64,000 nucleotides of DNA, from assembly GCF_030373185.1 (NCBI RefSeq), contig NZ_JAUCZH010000001.1:186001-250000 (forward strand), read 5' to 3'. The stretch's first letter is position 1. Each line of letters opens with the position of its first letter. Under the pieces are notes generated by a model, which saw nothing but the letters and a program-made list of their open reading frames with translations, had not been told where the DNA came from and made no database searches. Positions 29,191 through 37,134 of the stretch are shown here, one piece after another. Source of the DNA: Tabrizicola sp. Lineage in GTDB: Bacteria > Pseudomonadota > Alphaproteobacteria > Rhodobacterales > Rhodobacteraceae. A program made the translations under genes and the position numbers.

Positions 29191-29817
29191 ATGAGCAATG
29201 ATCCCCCTCGGCTTCGCACCCCGTCCCCATTGCCCGTCCCTGCGCGGCCCTATCACCACGGTGATTTGCGGGCAGCACTTCTGGTGGCGGCAGAGCAGGA
29301 ACTGGCAGAACGCGGCATGGAGGGGTTCTCGCTGCGATCCGTAGCCAAACGTGCCGGCGTAAGCCACGCCGCCCCGGCGCATCATTTCGGTGATGTCCAG
29401 GGGCTGTTGACAGCTCTCGCGGCGGAAGGATTCCGTGAATTTCTGGCGGCGCAGGCGGCTCGGGAGGCGGTGGCAGAAGCGGACCCCGCATCACAGATCG
29501 TAGCGGCGGGGCTTGGCTATGTCGATTTCGCCATCGCCCGGCCGGCGCTGTTTCGGCTTCTCTGGCAGTCGGAACGACCGGATTTTTCGGATGCCGATCT
29601 GGGGCAGGCCGCTCGGGCGGCCTATCAGCATCTGGTTGATCAGGTGATGGCGACCGGGGGGCGGTCAACGGCGGATGAAGCGGCGGCCTGGGCCATTTCG
29701 CACGGACTGGCCGACCTCTTGGCGGCCGGGCGCCTGAAGAGCATGGGATCGCTGCCGGTTGCGGCGCGCGATGCCATGATCTCCGGGATCATCCGCCGAA
29801 TTCTTCCAGACGCCTGA
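29191..29817 (+). CDS. TetR/AcrR-type regulator
   Basis: A 208-residue repressor. Residues about 20–70 form the N-terminal helix–turn–helix: LVAAEQELAERGMEGFSLRS, then VAKRAGVSHAAPAHHFGDV as recognition helix. The C-terminal ligand domain resembles the WHG-type group (VDFAIARPALFRLLWQSE). Divergently transcribed from the ABA4-like/membrane pair, with two matching operator-like sites between. The ligand is unknown. The ATG sits 20 bases from the right-hand site, leaving little leader. Confidence 0.9.
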   Translation: MSNDPPRLRTPSPLPVPARPYHHGDLRAALLVAAEQELAERGMEGFSLRSVAKRAGVSHAAPAHHFGDVQGLLTALAAEGFREFLAAQAAREAVAEADPASQIVAAGLGYVDFAIARPALFRLLWQSERPDFSDADLGQAARAAYQHLVDQVMATGGRSTADEAAAWAISHGLADLLAAGRLKSMGSLPVAARDAMISGIIRRILPDA

Positions 29818-29863
29818 CTGTAAACGCTTCAGGAAAAACGCCTGATATTTTTGGTTTATACAG

Positions 29864-30295
29864 TCAAACGGCCCGATCAATCTTGGTTGAAAGGTGAATA
29901 AGGCTTTCAGAAGCTCGAACGCCAGTCATTGCGCCTATCTGGTCCAGCACCTGATCCAGCACCTGGGTGTTGGGGCAGGCCACCTGCAACAGAAAATCAA
30001 AGCGACCAGAAGTGGTGAATACCCGCTCCACCTCGGCAATGGATCTGAGGCGGGTCAGGACGGCGGCCTGCGACCTCGGCTCGATGGTCAGCAGGACGGA
30101 AGCCCGCAGCCGTCCTTCCCGCGCGCCTTCCCCCAATTTCAGCGTGTAGCCGGCAATGACGCCGCTGGTTTCCAGCCGTTCAAGCCGAGCCTGAATCGTC
30201 GACCGGGCGACCTTCAGCCGCCGTGACAGGGTAGCCACCGACATCCGCGCATCGGCACCAAGCAGCCCAAGGATGTTGCGATCCAGTTCGTCCAT
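29864..30295 (-). CDS. Lrp/AsnC family regulator
   Basis: A 143-residue feast/famine regulator. The helix–turn–helix is in MSVATLSRRLKVARSTIQARL and the amino acid-binding RAM domain follows, with VERVFTTSGRFDFLLQVACP. It is divergent from the ornithine/lysine decarboxylase gene 214 bases away and is likely to control it in response to an amino acid; that is inference from layout. The AT-rich stretch around 30320–30375 (two TTTxTACAG-like elements) could hold its sites. Confidence 0.92.
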   Translation of the reverse strand: MDELDRNILGLLGADARMSVATLSRRLKVARSTIQARLERLETSGVIAGYTLKLGEGAREGRLRASVLLTIEPRSQAAVLTRLRSIAEVERVFTTSGRFDFLLQVACPNTQVLDQVLDQIGAMTGVRASESLIHLSTKIDRAV

Positions 30296-30509
30296 TCAAT
30301 CTGCCAGCCTTTTCGTCATTATAACGATCATTCGCCACATTTATACAGTTTTGTTCGGTGAGTTTGTACAGCATATGAGCCATCCTCGATTGCAGGAAAA
30401 GGGCGGCTCATACGCACCTGGCCTGGTTCACTTGAAACCACGCTGGTGCCCAGTCCCATAGCTGCACGGGGAAGGGCGAAGCGTCTTGTTGGCAAAAGGA
30501 AAAACGCCG

Positions 30510-31655
30510 ATGGGACTTTCCAAGACGATCTGGACCAATCCGACCGAATACCTGCGCAACCAGCAGCCGGAAAACCCGGTGCTGTTCTTTGCACCTTCCG
30601 CAGCCCAAGCGGCGGCGCGGCGGTTCATTGACGGGTTTCCGGGCATGGTCACCTATGCCGTGAAGTCGAACCCGGGTGAGGCGATGGTCGAAAACCTCGC
30701 TGCGGCCGGGATCCGGGGCTATGACTGCGCCTCGCCGTTCGAGATTGACCTGATCCGCCGTCTGGCCCCGGATGCGGCTATCCACTACAACAACCCGGTG
30801 CGTGCGCGCCACGAGATTGCCTATGCAGTCGCCAAGGGCGTCAAAAGCTACAGCGTTGATTCAAAATCAGAACTTGCCAAGTTGATTGAGATGGTGCCGG
30901 TTGACGGAACCGAAATCTCGGTCCGCTACAAACTGCCGGTGGCCGGTGCCGCCTATAACTTTGGCGCGAAATTCGGTGCCACTGTCGAACTGGCGGTCGA
31001 GCTTTTGAAGGACGTTGCTGCGGCTGGTTTCATTCCATCGCTGACATTCCACCCCGGCACGCAATGCACCGACCCCCACGCTTGGGAGGCCTATATCCGC
31101 GAGGGTGCCGAAATCGCCCGCAACGCCGGCGTGACCATCGCCCGGCTGAACGTGGGCGGCGGCTTTCCCAGCCACCGGATGTCGGCGATCCTGCCGCAGA
31201 TCGAGGAAACCTTCGCCCTGATCGACCGGGTGACGACCGAGGCTTTCGGCGACAACCGCCCGCTTCTGGTGTGTGAGCCGGGCCGGGCGCTGTGTGGCGA
31301 CGCCTTCGCGCTGGCAGCCCGGGTCAAGGCGCTGCGCGACGGAAGCCATGTGTTTCTGAACGACGGGGTTTACGGGTCGTTGACCGAACTGCCGATGATC
31401 GGCGTGATCGACCGGATCGAGGTGCTTTCGCCGGAAGGCGTCAAGCGGACCGGCGAACCCGTGCCGCGGATCGTCTTTGGTCCGACCTGCGATTCGGTTG
31501 ACCGGCTTCCGGGGGAAATCCTCCTGCCGTCCGACATGGCCGAAGGTGATTTCGTGATCTGGCAGGGGATGGGATCCTACTCCACTGTCACCAACACCCG
31601 CTTCAATGGTTTTGGTGAACTGCAAATGGCAACCGTCCTGGGCCTGAAACTGTAA
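30510..31655 (+). CDS. Ornithine/lysine decarboxylase (group IV, alanine-racemase fold)
   Basis: Makes putrescine from ornithine (or cadaverine from lysine), PLP-dependent. The 381 residues show the fold-type III pattern: the PLP lysine is Lys52 in TYAVKSNP, the cofactor phosphate region is LNVGGGFPS, CEPGRALC binds the phosphate, and GPTCDSVD holds the active-site cysteine from the partner subunit. The length and motifs match eukaryotic-type ODC as used by Alphaproteobacteria. The ATG at 30510 follows AAAAGGA. A strong terminator follows. The Lrp gene diverges from it. Confidence 0.93.
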   Translation: MGLSKTIWTNPTEYLRNQQPENPVLFFAPSAAQAAARRFIDGFPGMVTYAVKSNPGEAMVENLAAAGIRGYDCASPFEIDLIRRLAPDAAIHYNNPVRARHEIAYAVAKGVKSYSVDSKSELAKLIEMVPVDGTEISVRYKLPVAGAAYNFGAKFGATVELAVELLKDVAAAGFIPSLTFHPGTQCTDPHAWEAYIREGAEIARNAGVTIARLNVGGGFPSHRMSAILPQIEETFALIDRVTTEAFGDNRPLLVCEPGRALCGDAFALAARVKALRDGSHVFLNDGVYGSLTELPMIGVIDRIEVLSPEGVKRTGEPVPRIVFGPTCDSVDRLPGEILLPSDMAEGDFVIWQGMGSYSTVTNTRFNGFGELQMATVLGLKL

Positions 31656-31682
31656 AGCCTGAGCAATCACGTGAAATCAAAG

Positions 31683-31713
31683 CGCCCGGCTGGACATTTC
31701 CCGCCGGGCGTTT
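31683..31713 (+). terminator. Rho-independent terminator of the decarboxylase gene
   Basis: CGCCCGGC and GCCGGGCG (31683–31690, 31703–31710) form a perfect eight-base stem followed by TTTAGCGTTT. It starts 27 bases after the stop codon. Confidence 0.85.
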
Positions 31714-31714
31714 A

Positions 31715-32164
31715 GCGTTTGGGGCCGGAGGGTTCCGATGGAACGACTGACGTTCGGCATTACCCGGCCTTGCACGCCGCGCGGGCAGGGCGGCAGCGCC
31801 TCTGGCTTGACTGGGACGCTGGCCTTGTTGTGTGGCCGGGTGCGGCGGGTTGCTGCATCAACTGCGCTGATCGCGGCGAACACCTGGCCAATGAAACATT
31901 TTATATATGGTATATATATCAACGTACACGGTCACCTTGTGAACCTGGAGTATGAAGATCAGATGGCCTGCTCGGCGACCCGGCGGAAATGCGCATCCCA
32001 GAGAAACCCCTTGAACACGAAGCGCGCCAGCATCGCCGCGTCCTGCTGTGCGTTCTGTGCGCTGTCCACGGCGGTCCGCGACGCGCTGACCGTCGTTGGC
32101 CTGACCTTACCGGGCACGCCTTTCACGCACAGCCGGTACCGGGCATGGACAGGGAGGGCCGACC
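31715..32164. other. Non-coding or decayed stretch with an AT-rich patch
   Basis: About 450 bases between the decarboxylase terminator and the DUF2235 gene. Bases 31890–31930 are mostly A/T (TTTTATATATGGTATATATA), far below the surrounding GC level, and look like a promoter or a junction. Plus-strand frames here have poor third-position G/C and no recognisable motif. One minus-strand frame is listed separately as a weak candidate. No transposase, repeat or RNA gene is seen. Confidence 0.5.
31959..32126 (-). CDS. Possible small protein of 55 residues (weak candidate)
   Basis: A GTG-started frame on the minus strand that ends at a TGA, coding for a basic peptide whose C-terminal half reads FVFKGFLWDAHFRRVAEQAI. 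About 85% of its third positions are G or C, as in real genes here, whereas the plus-strand frames in the same place score poorly. The frame stays open further upstream but without ATG, so it may instead be the tail of a broken gene. No ribosome site is obvious and no family is recognised. Confidence 0.25.
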   Translation of the reverse strand: MKGVPGKVRPTTVSASRTAVDSAQNAQQDAAMLARFVFKGFLWDAHFRRVAEQAI

Positions 32165-32251
32165 ACGCGACTTCTTGACCGCATCCGAAGTTACTTTCGT
32201 CGTGGACCAGAGATCACGACAGAGCCGGCTGCCCCGCCCGAACCGGGCCGG

Positions 32252-33238
32252 GTGCGCGGCAGGGTGGATCATGTGGTGATCCTTGACGGTACAATGTCGT
32301 CGTTGAAGCAGGGCCATGAAGGCAACGCGGGCTTGCTGTTCGGCTTGTTGCACGAGATGGGGCCGCGCGCGAACCTGCGGCTTTACTATGAGCCGGGGAT
32401 GCAATGGGAAGGCTGGCTGCGCGGGGTGGCAATCCTTGAAGGCCGGGGGGTCGCCCCCCAGATCCGCCGGGCCTATGGCTGGTTGGCCTCTGGCTACCGC
32501 GACGGCGACCGGATCTTCCTGTTCGGCTATTCGCGCGGGGCCTTCGCGGTGCGCTCGCTTGCAGGGCTTCTGGACCGGATCGGGTTGATACGACACGATT
32601 GCGCAACCGAGCGGATGGTCACGCTGGCCTGGCGCCACTATGAACGCGCACCAGACAGCCCGTCGGCCATGGCGTTTCAGCGCAACTACTGCCACCCGGC
32701 GACCGAGATCGAGATGGTTGGTGTTTGGGATACGGTCAAGGCGCTGGGTCTGCGCCTGCCGCTTCTCTGGGCGTTTTCCCCCGACCGGCACGCCTATCAC
32801 AACCACCAGCTTGGTGCGAAGATCCGCCACGGTTTTCACGCGCTGGCGCTGGATGAAACCCGGCAGGCTTTCGCACCCGTCCTTTGGACCTGCCCGGCAG
32901 GCTGGGAGGGCAATGTGGAACAGGTCTGGTTCCGGGGCGCCCACGGCGATATCGGTGGTCAGATCGGCGGTCTTGTTGCGGCCCGGCCCCTTGCCAACAT
33001 TCCCCTGACCTGGATGCTGGAACGCGCCGAGGCGCTGGGGCTCTCGCTGCCTGACGGTTGGCGGACGCGCTTTCCTTGCGATCCCGGCGCGCCGATGGTT
33101 GGAACCTGGCGAAGCTGGGGCAAGGCCTTCCTGCTGCGCCGCAGACGGGTGATCGGTCGTGACCGATCGGAACAGTTGCATCCTACAGCCGTCAAGTCAG
33201 CCGCCGGGCGCTGGCCACCCGGGCTTCCGGCCGAATAG
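32252..33238 (+). CDS. DUF2235 (Tle1-like) alpha/beta hydrolase
   Basis: A 328-residue hydrolase domain related to type VI phospholipase effectors. The catalytic triad is visible: Ser94 in the nucleophile elbow FGYSRG, Asp160 in VGVWDTV and His231 in RGAHGDIGG. The N-terminal VDHVVILDGTMSSL is also typical. The GTG at 32252 is the first standard start, but the frame is open and family-like upstream to an ACG at 32165, which has an AGGGAGG site, so the real protein is probably 29 residues longer. No type VI genes are nearby; these stand-alone copies are common in Rhodobacterales and their role is unknown. Confidence 0.9.
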   Translation: MRGRVDHVVILDGTMSSLKQGHEGNAGLLFGLLHEMGPRANLRLYYEPGMQWEGWLRGVAILEGRGVAPQIRRAYGWLASGYRDGDRIFLFGYSRGAFAVRSLAGLLDRIGLIRHDCATERMVTLAWRHYERAPDSPSAMAFQRNYCHPATEIEMVGVWDTVKALGLRLPLLWAFSPDRHAYHNHQLGAKIRHGFHALALDETRQAFAPVLWTCPAGWEGNVEQVWFRGAHGDIGGQIGGLVAARPLANIPLTWMLERAEALGLSLPDGWRTRFPCDPGAPMVGTWRSWGKAFLLRRRRVIGRDRSEQLHPTAVKSAAGRWPPGLPAE

Positions 33239-33248
33239 CGCTTCAGTC

Positions 33249-33299
33249 TTGCTCTTTTCGGAAATACTCTCCGGGGGTGCGGGGGTGGAAAACCCCCGC
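33249..33299. repeat. Intergenic hairpin repeat (copy 3)
   Basis: TTGCTCTTTTCGGAAATACT followed by CTCCGGGGGTGCGGGGGT and the hairpin GCGGGGGT/ACCCCCGC (33279–33299). It lies between the DUF2235 gene and the amidase gene on the plus strand. Its left part matches copy 2 and its hairpin matches copies 4 and 5 closely. Confidence 0.8.
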
Positions 33300-33319
33300 T
33301 TTCGATACAGGGGCAACTC

Positions 33320-34192
33320 ATGACCACCGTAACCGTCGCCGCAACCCAGTTCGCCTGCACTTGGGATCTGCCCGCCAACGCCGACCGCGCCGAGGCGCTG
33401 GTGCGGCAGGCCGCGGGGCAGGGCGCAAACATCGTGCTGGTGCAGGAACTGTTTGCCGCCCCTTATTTCTGCATTGAACAGCATCCCCGCTATTTCGAAC
33501 TGGCCCTGCCCGCCAAGGACCACCCGCTGATCGCCCGCTTTGCCGCCCTCGCGCGCGAACTGGGTGTGGTCCTGCCGGTCAGCTTCTTTGAACGAGCGGG
33601 GCCGGCGTTCTTCAACTCGGTCGCCATGGTCGACGCCGATGGCGGTGTGCTGGGCATCTACCGCAAAAGCCACATCCCCCAAGGCCTGGGATACGAGGAG
33701 AAATACTATTTCTCGCCCGGCGATACCGGCTTTCGGGTCTGGGAGACAGGTTTCGGGCGGATCGGCGTCGGCATCTGCTGGGACCAGTGGTTCCCCGAAT
33801 GTGCGCGGTCGATGGCGCTGATGGGGGCCGAGATGCTGCTTTATCCCACCGCCATTGGATCAGAGCCCCCCGCGCCCGGATATGACAGCCAGCCGCATTG
33901 GGAAATGGTGATGCGCGGCCATGCGGCGGCAAACATCATGCCGGTGATCGCGTCAAACCGGATCGGGCTTGAGGTGGCCCCTGACGGGCGCGAGGTCACC
34001 TTCTATGGGTCGTCCTTCATCTCGGACCACACCGGGCAACTTCTGGCAAAGGCCAGCCGCACGACGGAAGAGGTGCTGGTCCACCGCTTTGACCTGAAGG
34101 CAGTCGCGGATTTTCGGGCCAGCTGGGGTCTGTTCCGCGACCGGAGGACAGACCTTTACGGCGTGGTAAACACGCTTGATGGTTTGAGGTAA
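33320..34192 (+). CDS. aguB: N-carbamoylputrescine amidase
   Basis: A nitrilase-superfamily enzyme that converts N-carbamoylputrescine to putrescine, CO2 and ammonia, the last step of the agmatine route. The catalytic Glu43, Lys116 and Cys153 are seen in VQELFAAPYF, YRKSHIPQG and GICWDQWFPE. The 290 residues and the GLGYEEKYYFSPGDTGF segment match the family. Agmatine deiminase is not in the window. Together with the decarboxylase 1.7 kb upstream this gives two putrescine routes. A strong hairpin follows the stop. Confidence 0.94.
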   Translation: MTTVTVAATQFACTWDLPANADRAEALVRQAAGQGANIVLVQELFAAPYFCIEQHPRYFELALPAKDHPLIARFAALARELGVVLPVSFFERAGPAFFNSVAMVDADGGVLGIYRKSHIPQGLGYEEKYYFSPGDTGFRVWETGFGRIGVGICWDQWFPECARSMALMGAEMLLYPTAIGSEPPAPGYDSQPHWEMVMRGHAAANIMPVIASNRIGLEVAPDGREVTFYGSSFISDHTGQLLAKASRTTEEVLVHRFDLKAVADFRASWGLFRDRRTDLYGVVNTLDGLR

Positions 34193-34195
34193 TAG

Positions 34196-34226
34196 CCCCA
34201 GGAATTTTCGTCGAAAATTCCTGGGG
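34196..34226. terminator. Bidirectional terminator between aguB and gltA
   Basis: A perfect 15-base inverted repeat (CCCCAGGAATTTTCG and its complement) with one base between, ending 8 bases before the gltA stop on the other strand and starting 3 bases after the aguB stop. Both sides are rich in A/T within the stem, so it can serve both convergent genes. Confidence 0.88.
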
Positions 34227-34233
34227 TTGCCGC

Positions 34234-35523
34234 TTAACGGTGGCGCAAGTCCACATAGTCGCGCTGCGCCGGGCCGATATAAAGCTGACGCGGACGACCG
34301 ATCTTCTGGTTCTTGTCGGCGATCATCTCTTTCCACTGGCTGATCCAGCCGACGGTGCGCGAGATTGCGAAGATCGGCGTGAACATCGAGGTCGGGAAGC
34401 CCATCGCTTCAAGGATGATGCCGGAATAGAAATCGACGTTCGGATAAAGCTTCTTCGAGACGAAATATTCGTCTTCCAACGCGATCCGTTCCAACTCCTT
34501 GGCGACTTGCAAGAGCGGGTTGTTGTCCACGCCCAGAAGCCCCAGCACCTCGTCGGCGGATTCCTTCATCACCTTCGCGCGGGGATCGAAATTCTTGTAG
34601 ACCCGGTGGCCAAAGCCCATCAGGCGGAAGCCCGAATTCTTGTCCTTGGCCTTGGCGATGAATTCGGGGATCCGGTCAACCGATCCGATTTCCTTCAGCA
34701 TCTCAAGGCAGGCCTGGTTCGCCCCGCCATGGGCCGGACCCCAGAGACAGGCGATACCGGCAGCGATGCAGGCGAAGGGGTTGGCACCCGACGATCCTGC
34801 CAGACGCACGGTCGAGGTCGAGGCGTTCTGTTCATGATCTGCGTGCAGCATCATGATCCGGTCCATCGCCTTTTCAAGGATCGGGTTGACCACATAATCC
34901 TCGGCCGGAACGGCAAAGCACATCTGCAGGAAGTTGCCGGCGTAAGACAGGCTGTTCCTTGGATAGACGAAGGGCTGGCCGACCGAATACTTGTAGGCCA
35001 TCGAGGCGATCGTGGGCAGCTTCGCGATCATCCGGATCGCGGCAACCTCGCGTTGCCAGGGATCGTTGATGTCGGTCGAATCGTGGTAGAAGGCGGCCAT
35101 GGCGCCGACCACACCAACCATCGTTGCCATCGGATGCGCGTCACGGCGGAAGCCGCGGAAGAAATAGTGCATCTGTTCATGCACCATCGTGTGATTGGTC
35201 ACCCGGTTGGTGAAATCGGCCAGTTGCGCCTTGCTTGGCAGTTCGCCGTAAAGCAACAGGTAGCAGACTTCGAGATGGCTCGATTTTTCGGCCAGCTGTT
35301 CGATCGGAAAGCCCCGGTACAGCAGTTCACCCTTGTCACCGTCGATATAGGTGATGGCACTTTCGCAGGCGGCGGTCGAGGTGAAGCCCGGGTCATAGGT
35401 GAAGACATCCGCCTCGCCATAAAGCTTGCGAATGTCGAGCACGTCAGGCCCGACCGTGGGTTTGTGAACGGGCAGATCATAGGTCTTCCCGTCAAGGCTC
35501 AGCTTAGCGACTTTGTCCGACAT
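34234..35523 (-). CDS. gltA: Citrate synthase (type II)
   Basis: Condenses oxaloacetate and acetyl-CoA at the entry to the TCA cycle. The 429 residues have the N-terminal beta domain and the catalytic region: histidine in [11 protein letters not shown], histidine in [15 protein letters not shown] and aspartate in [10 protein letters not shown]. This is the hexameric, NADH-sensitive-like gram-negative type. A GGGGAAGAAG site precedes the ATG. gltX lies upstream on the same strand. Confidence 0.97.
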   Translation of the reverse strand: MSDKVAKLSLDGKTYDLPVHKPTVGPDVLDIRKLYGEADVFTYDPGFTSTAACESAITYIDGDKGELLYRGFPIEQLAEKSSHLEVCYLLLYGELPSKAQLADFTNRVTNHTMVHEQMHYFFRGFRRDAHPMATMVGVVGAMAAFYHDSTDINDPWQREVAAIRMIAKLPTIASMAYKYSVGQPFVYPRNSLSYAGNFLQMCFAVPAEDYVVNPILEKAMDRIMMLHADHEQNASTSTVRLAGSSGANPFACIAAGIACLWGPAHGGANQACLEMLKEIGSVDRIPEFIAKAKDKNSGFRLMGFGHRVYKNFDPRAKVMKESADEVLGLLGVDNNPLLQVAKELERIALEDEYFVSKKLYPNVDFYSGIILEAMGFPTSMFTPIFAISRTVGWISQWKEMIADKNQKIGRPRQLYIGPAQRDYVDLRHR

Positions 35524-35620
35524 GTCTTCTTCCCCGGTGTGGCAGGGCCTCCCGTGGCAGGGGCGGCCCTAGGCTATCCTGCACCTGCCTCGGTGCGGCT
35601 TCAAGACCGGGGGGCGCGGA

Positions 35621-37057
35621 TCAGTCAGACGCGTCCTTCAGCCTTGCGACAGTTTCATCCTGACCGATGACGAGCATCATGTCATAGACGCTTGGTGTGA
35701 CACTTTTACCCGCGATAGCCGCCCGAAGCGGGGCGGCCAGCTTGCCGAAGCCAAGGCCGTTCTCGGCCGCCGCTTGCGTCAGGATGGGCTCCAGAGCCTC
35801 TTTCGTCCAGCTAGCACTTTGCAGGCGCGGCGTCAATGATTTCAGTATACCACGGGATACCGTATCAAGGCTTGCGGCTGATTGCTCATCAGCCCTGATG
35901 GGGCGACTGACCATGATAAACGACGCTTTTTCAAGAAACTCCGGGAATGTCTTCGCAGACTTCTTCAAGAAGGGCAGGGCCTTCTGCATCAGGACTGACT
36001 GCGCTGGTGTCAGGGGCGTGCGACCCGAGGCTGCCATATAGGCGATCAATTCATGCAGCAGCGCAGCATCGTCGGCCATGGCCATGTGATGACCGCAGGT
36101 GTTTTCCAGCTTCTTGAAATCCAGCCGGGCCGGCGCCCGACCGATTCCGTCAAGGTCGAACATCTGCATGGCCTCGGCGCTGGTGAATATTTCTGCATCC
36201 CCCTTCGCCCAGCCAAGCCGCGTCAGATAGTTGCGCATTCCCGCCGCCGGGTAGCCCATCGCCTGATATTCCTCGACCCCGGTCGCGCCATGGCGCTTTG
36301 AAAGCTTCTTGCCGTCCGGACCGTGAATCAGTGGAATATGCGCCCAGACCGGGATCTCCCAGCCCATGGCGTCATAGACCATCTGCTGCCGGGCGGCGTT
36401 GTTCAGGTGATCGTCGCCGCGAATGACATGGGTCACGCCCATGTCATGATCATCCACGACCACGGCCAGCATATAGGTCGGCGTCCCGTCTGACCGCAGG
36501 ACAATCATGTCGTCCAGCGTTTCGTTCCTGATCACCACGCGGCCCTGCACCCGATCCTCGATCACGGTTTCACCGCTACGGGGGGCCTTCATGCGGATCG
36601 AGAAGGGCGCGTCGGGGTGGGTAGAAGGATCAGCGTCCCGCCAGGGCGACAGAAACACCGGATAACGCCCGGCTGCTTCCTCTGCCGTCCGGAAGGCGGC
36701 GATTTCCTCTTGAGTGGAATAGCACTTGTAGGCCGTTCCCCGCGCAAGCATCTGATGGGCCACCTCGGCGTGACGGTCACGGCGTTCGAACTGGCTGACG
36801 ACCTCGCCATCCCAATCCAGCCCCAGCCAGGTCAACCCGCGCAGGATTGCGGCGGTGGCTTCGGGGGTGGACCGTTCCCGGTCGGTATCTTCGATCCGCA
36901 GCAGGAACCTGCCGCCCCGCCCGCGTGCATAAAGCCAGTTGAACAGCGCCGTCCGACCCCCGCCAATATGCAGATACCCGGTCGGAGACGGGGCAAAGCG
37001 GGTGACGACAGGGCGTGCGTCAGAACGTGCGGGGGGGGTATCGGCGGACATCGGCAT
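35621..37057 (-). CDS. gltX: Glutamyl-tRNA synthetase
   Basis: A class I synthetase; in organisms using GatCAB it is often non-discriminating and charges tRNA(Gln) too, which fits gatB being present, though one of two GltX copies may be discriminating. The HIGH motif is in [19 protein letters not shown] and the KMSKS motif appears as KLSKRHG. About 479 residues. Three possible starts are 37066, 37057 and 37051; the middle one gives good spacing to AAAAGG. The start block resembles that of valS. Divergent from comEC. Confidence 0.94.
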   Translation of the reverse strand: MPMSADTPPARSDARPVVTRFAPSPTGYLHIGGGRTALFNWLYARGRGGRFLLRIEDTDRERSTPEATAAILRGLTWLGLDWDGEVVSQFERRDRHAEVAHQMLARGTAYKCYSTQEEIAAFRTAEEAAGRYPVFLSPWRDADPSTHPDAPFSIRMKAPRSGETVIEDRVQGRVVIRNETLDDMIVLRSDGTPTYMLAVVVDDHDMGVTHVIRGDDHLNNAARQQMVYDAMGWEIPVWAHIPLIHGPDGKKLSKRHGATGVEEYQAMGYPAAGMRNYLTRLGWAKGDAEIFTSAEAMQMFDLDGIGRAPARLDFKKLENTCGHHMAMADDAALLHELIAYMAASGRTPLTPAQSVLMQKALPFLKKSAKTFPEFLEKASFIMVSRPIRADEQSAASLDTVSRGILKSLTPRLQSASWTKEALEPILTQAAAENGLGFGKLAAPLRAAIAGKSVTPSVYDMMLVIGQDETVARLKDASD

Positions 37058-37134
37058 TTGCGGCATTAACCTTTTGGAAACCAAGCGACGCTTAGGCTTC
37101 CAGGGTCTTAGGCAATCGCGAAGGGCGAGACAAG

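Noticed and set aside
31738-32178. Plus-strand frame of 146 codons between the decarboxylase and the DUF2235 gene
   Set aside because: Poor third-position G/C, crosses the AT-rich patch, no motif; may be decayed sequence.
32252-33238. Type VI secretion effector interpretation of the DUF2235 gene
   Set aside because: No type VI structural or immunity genes are nearby, so I only report the hydrolase domain.
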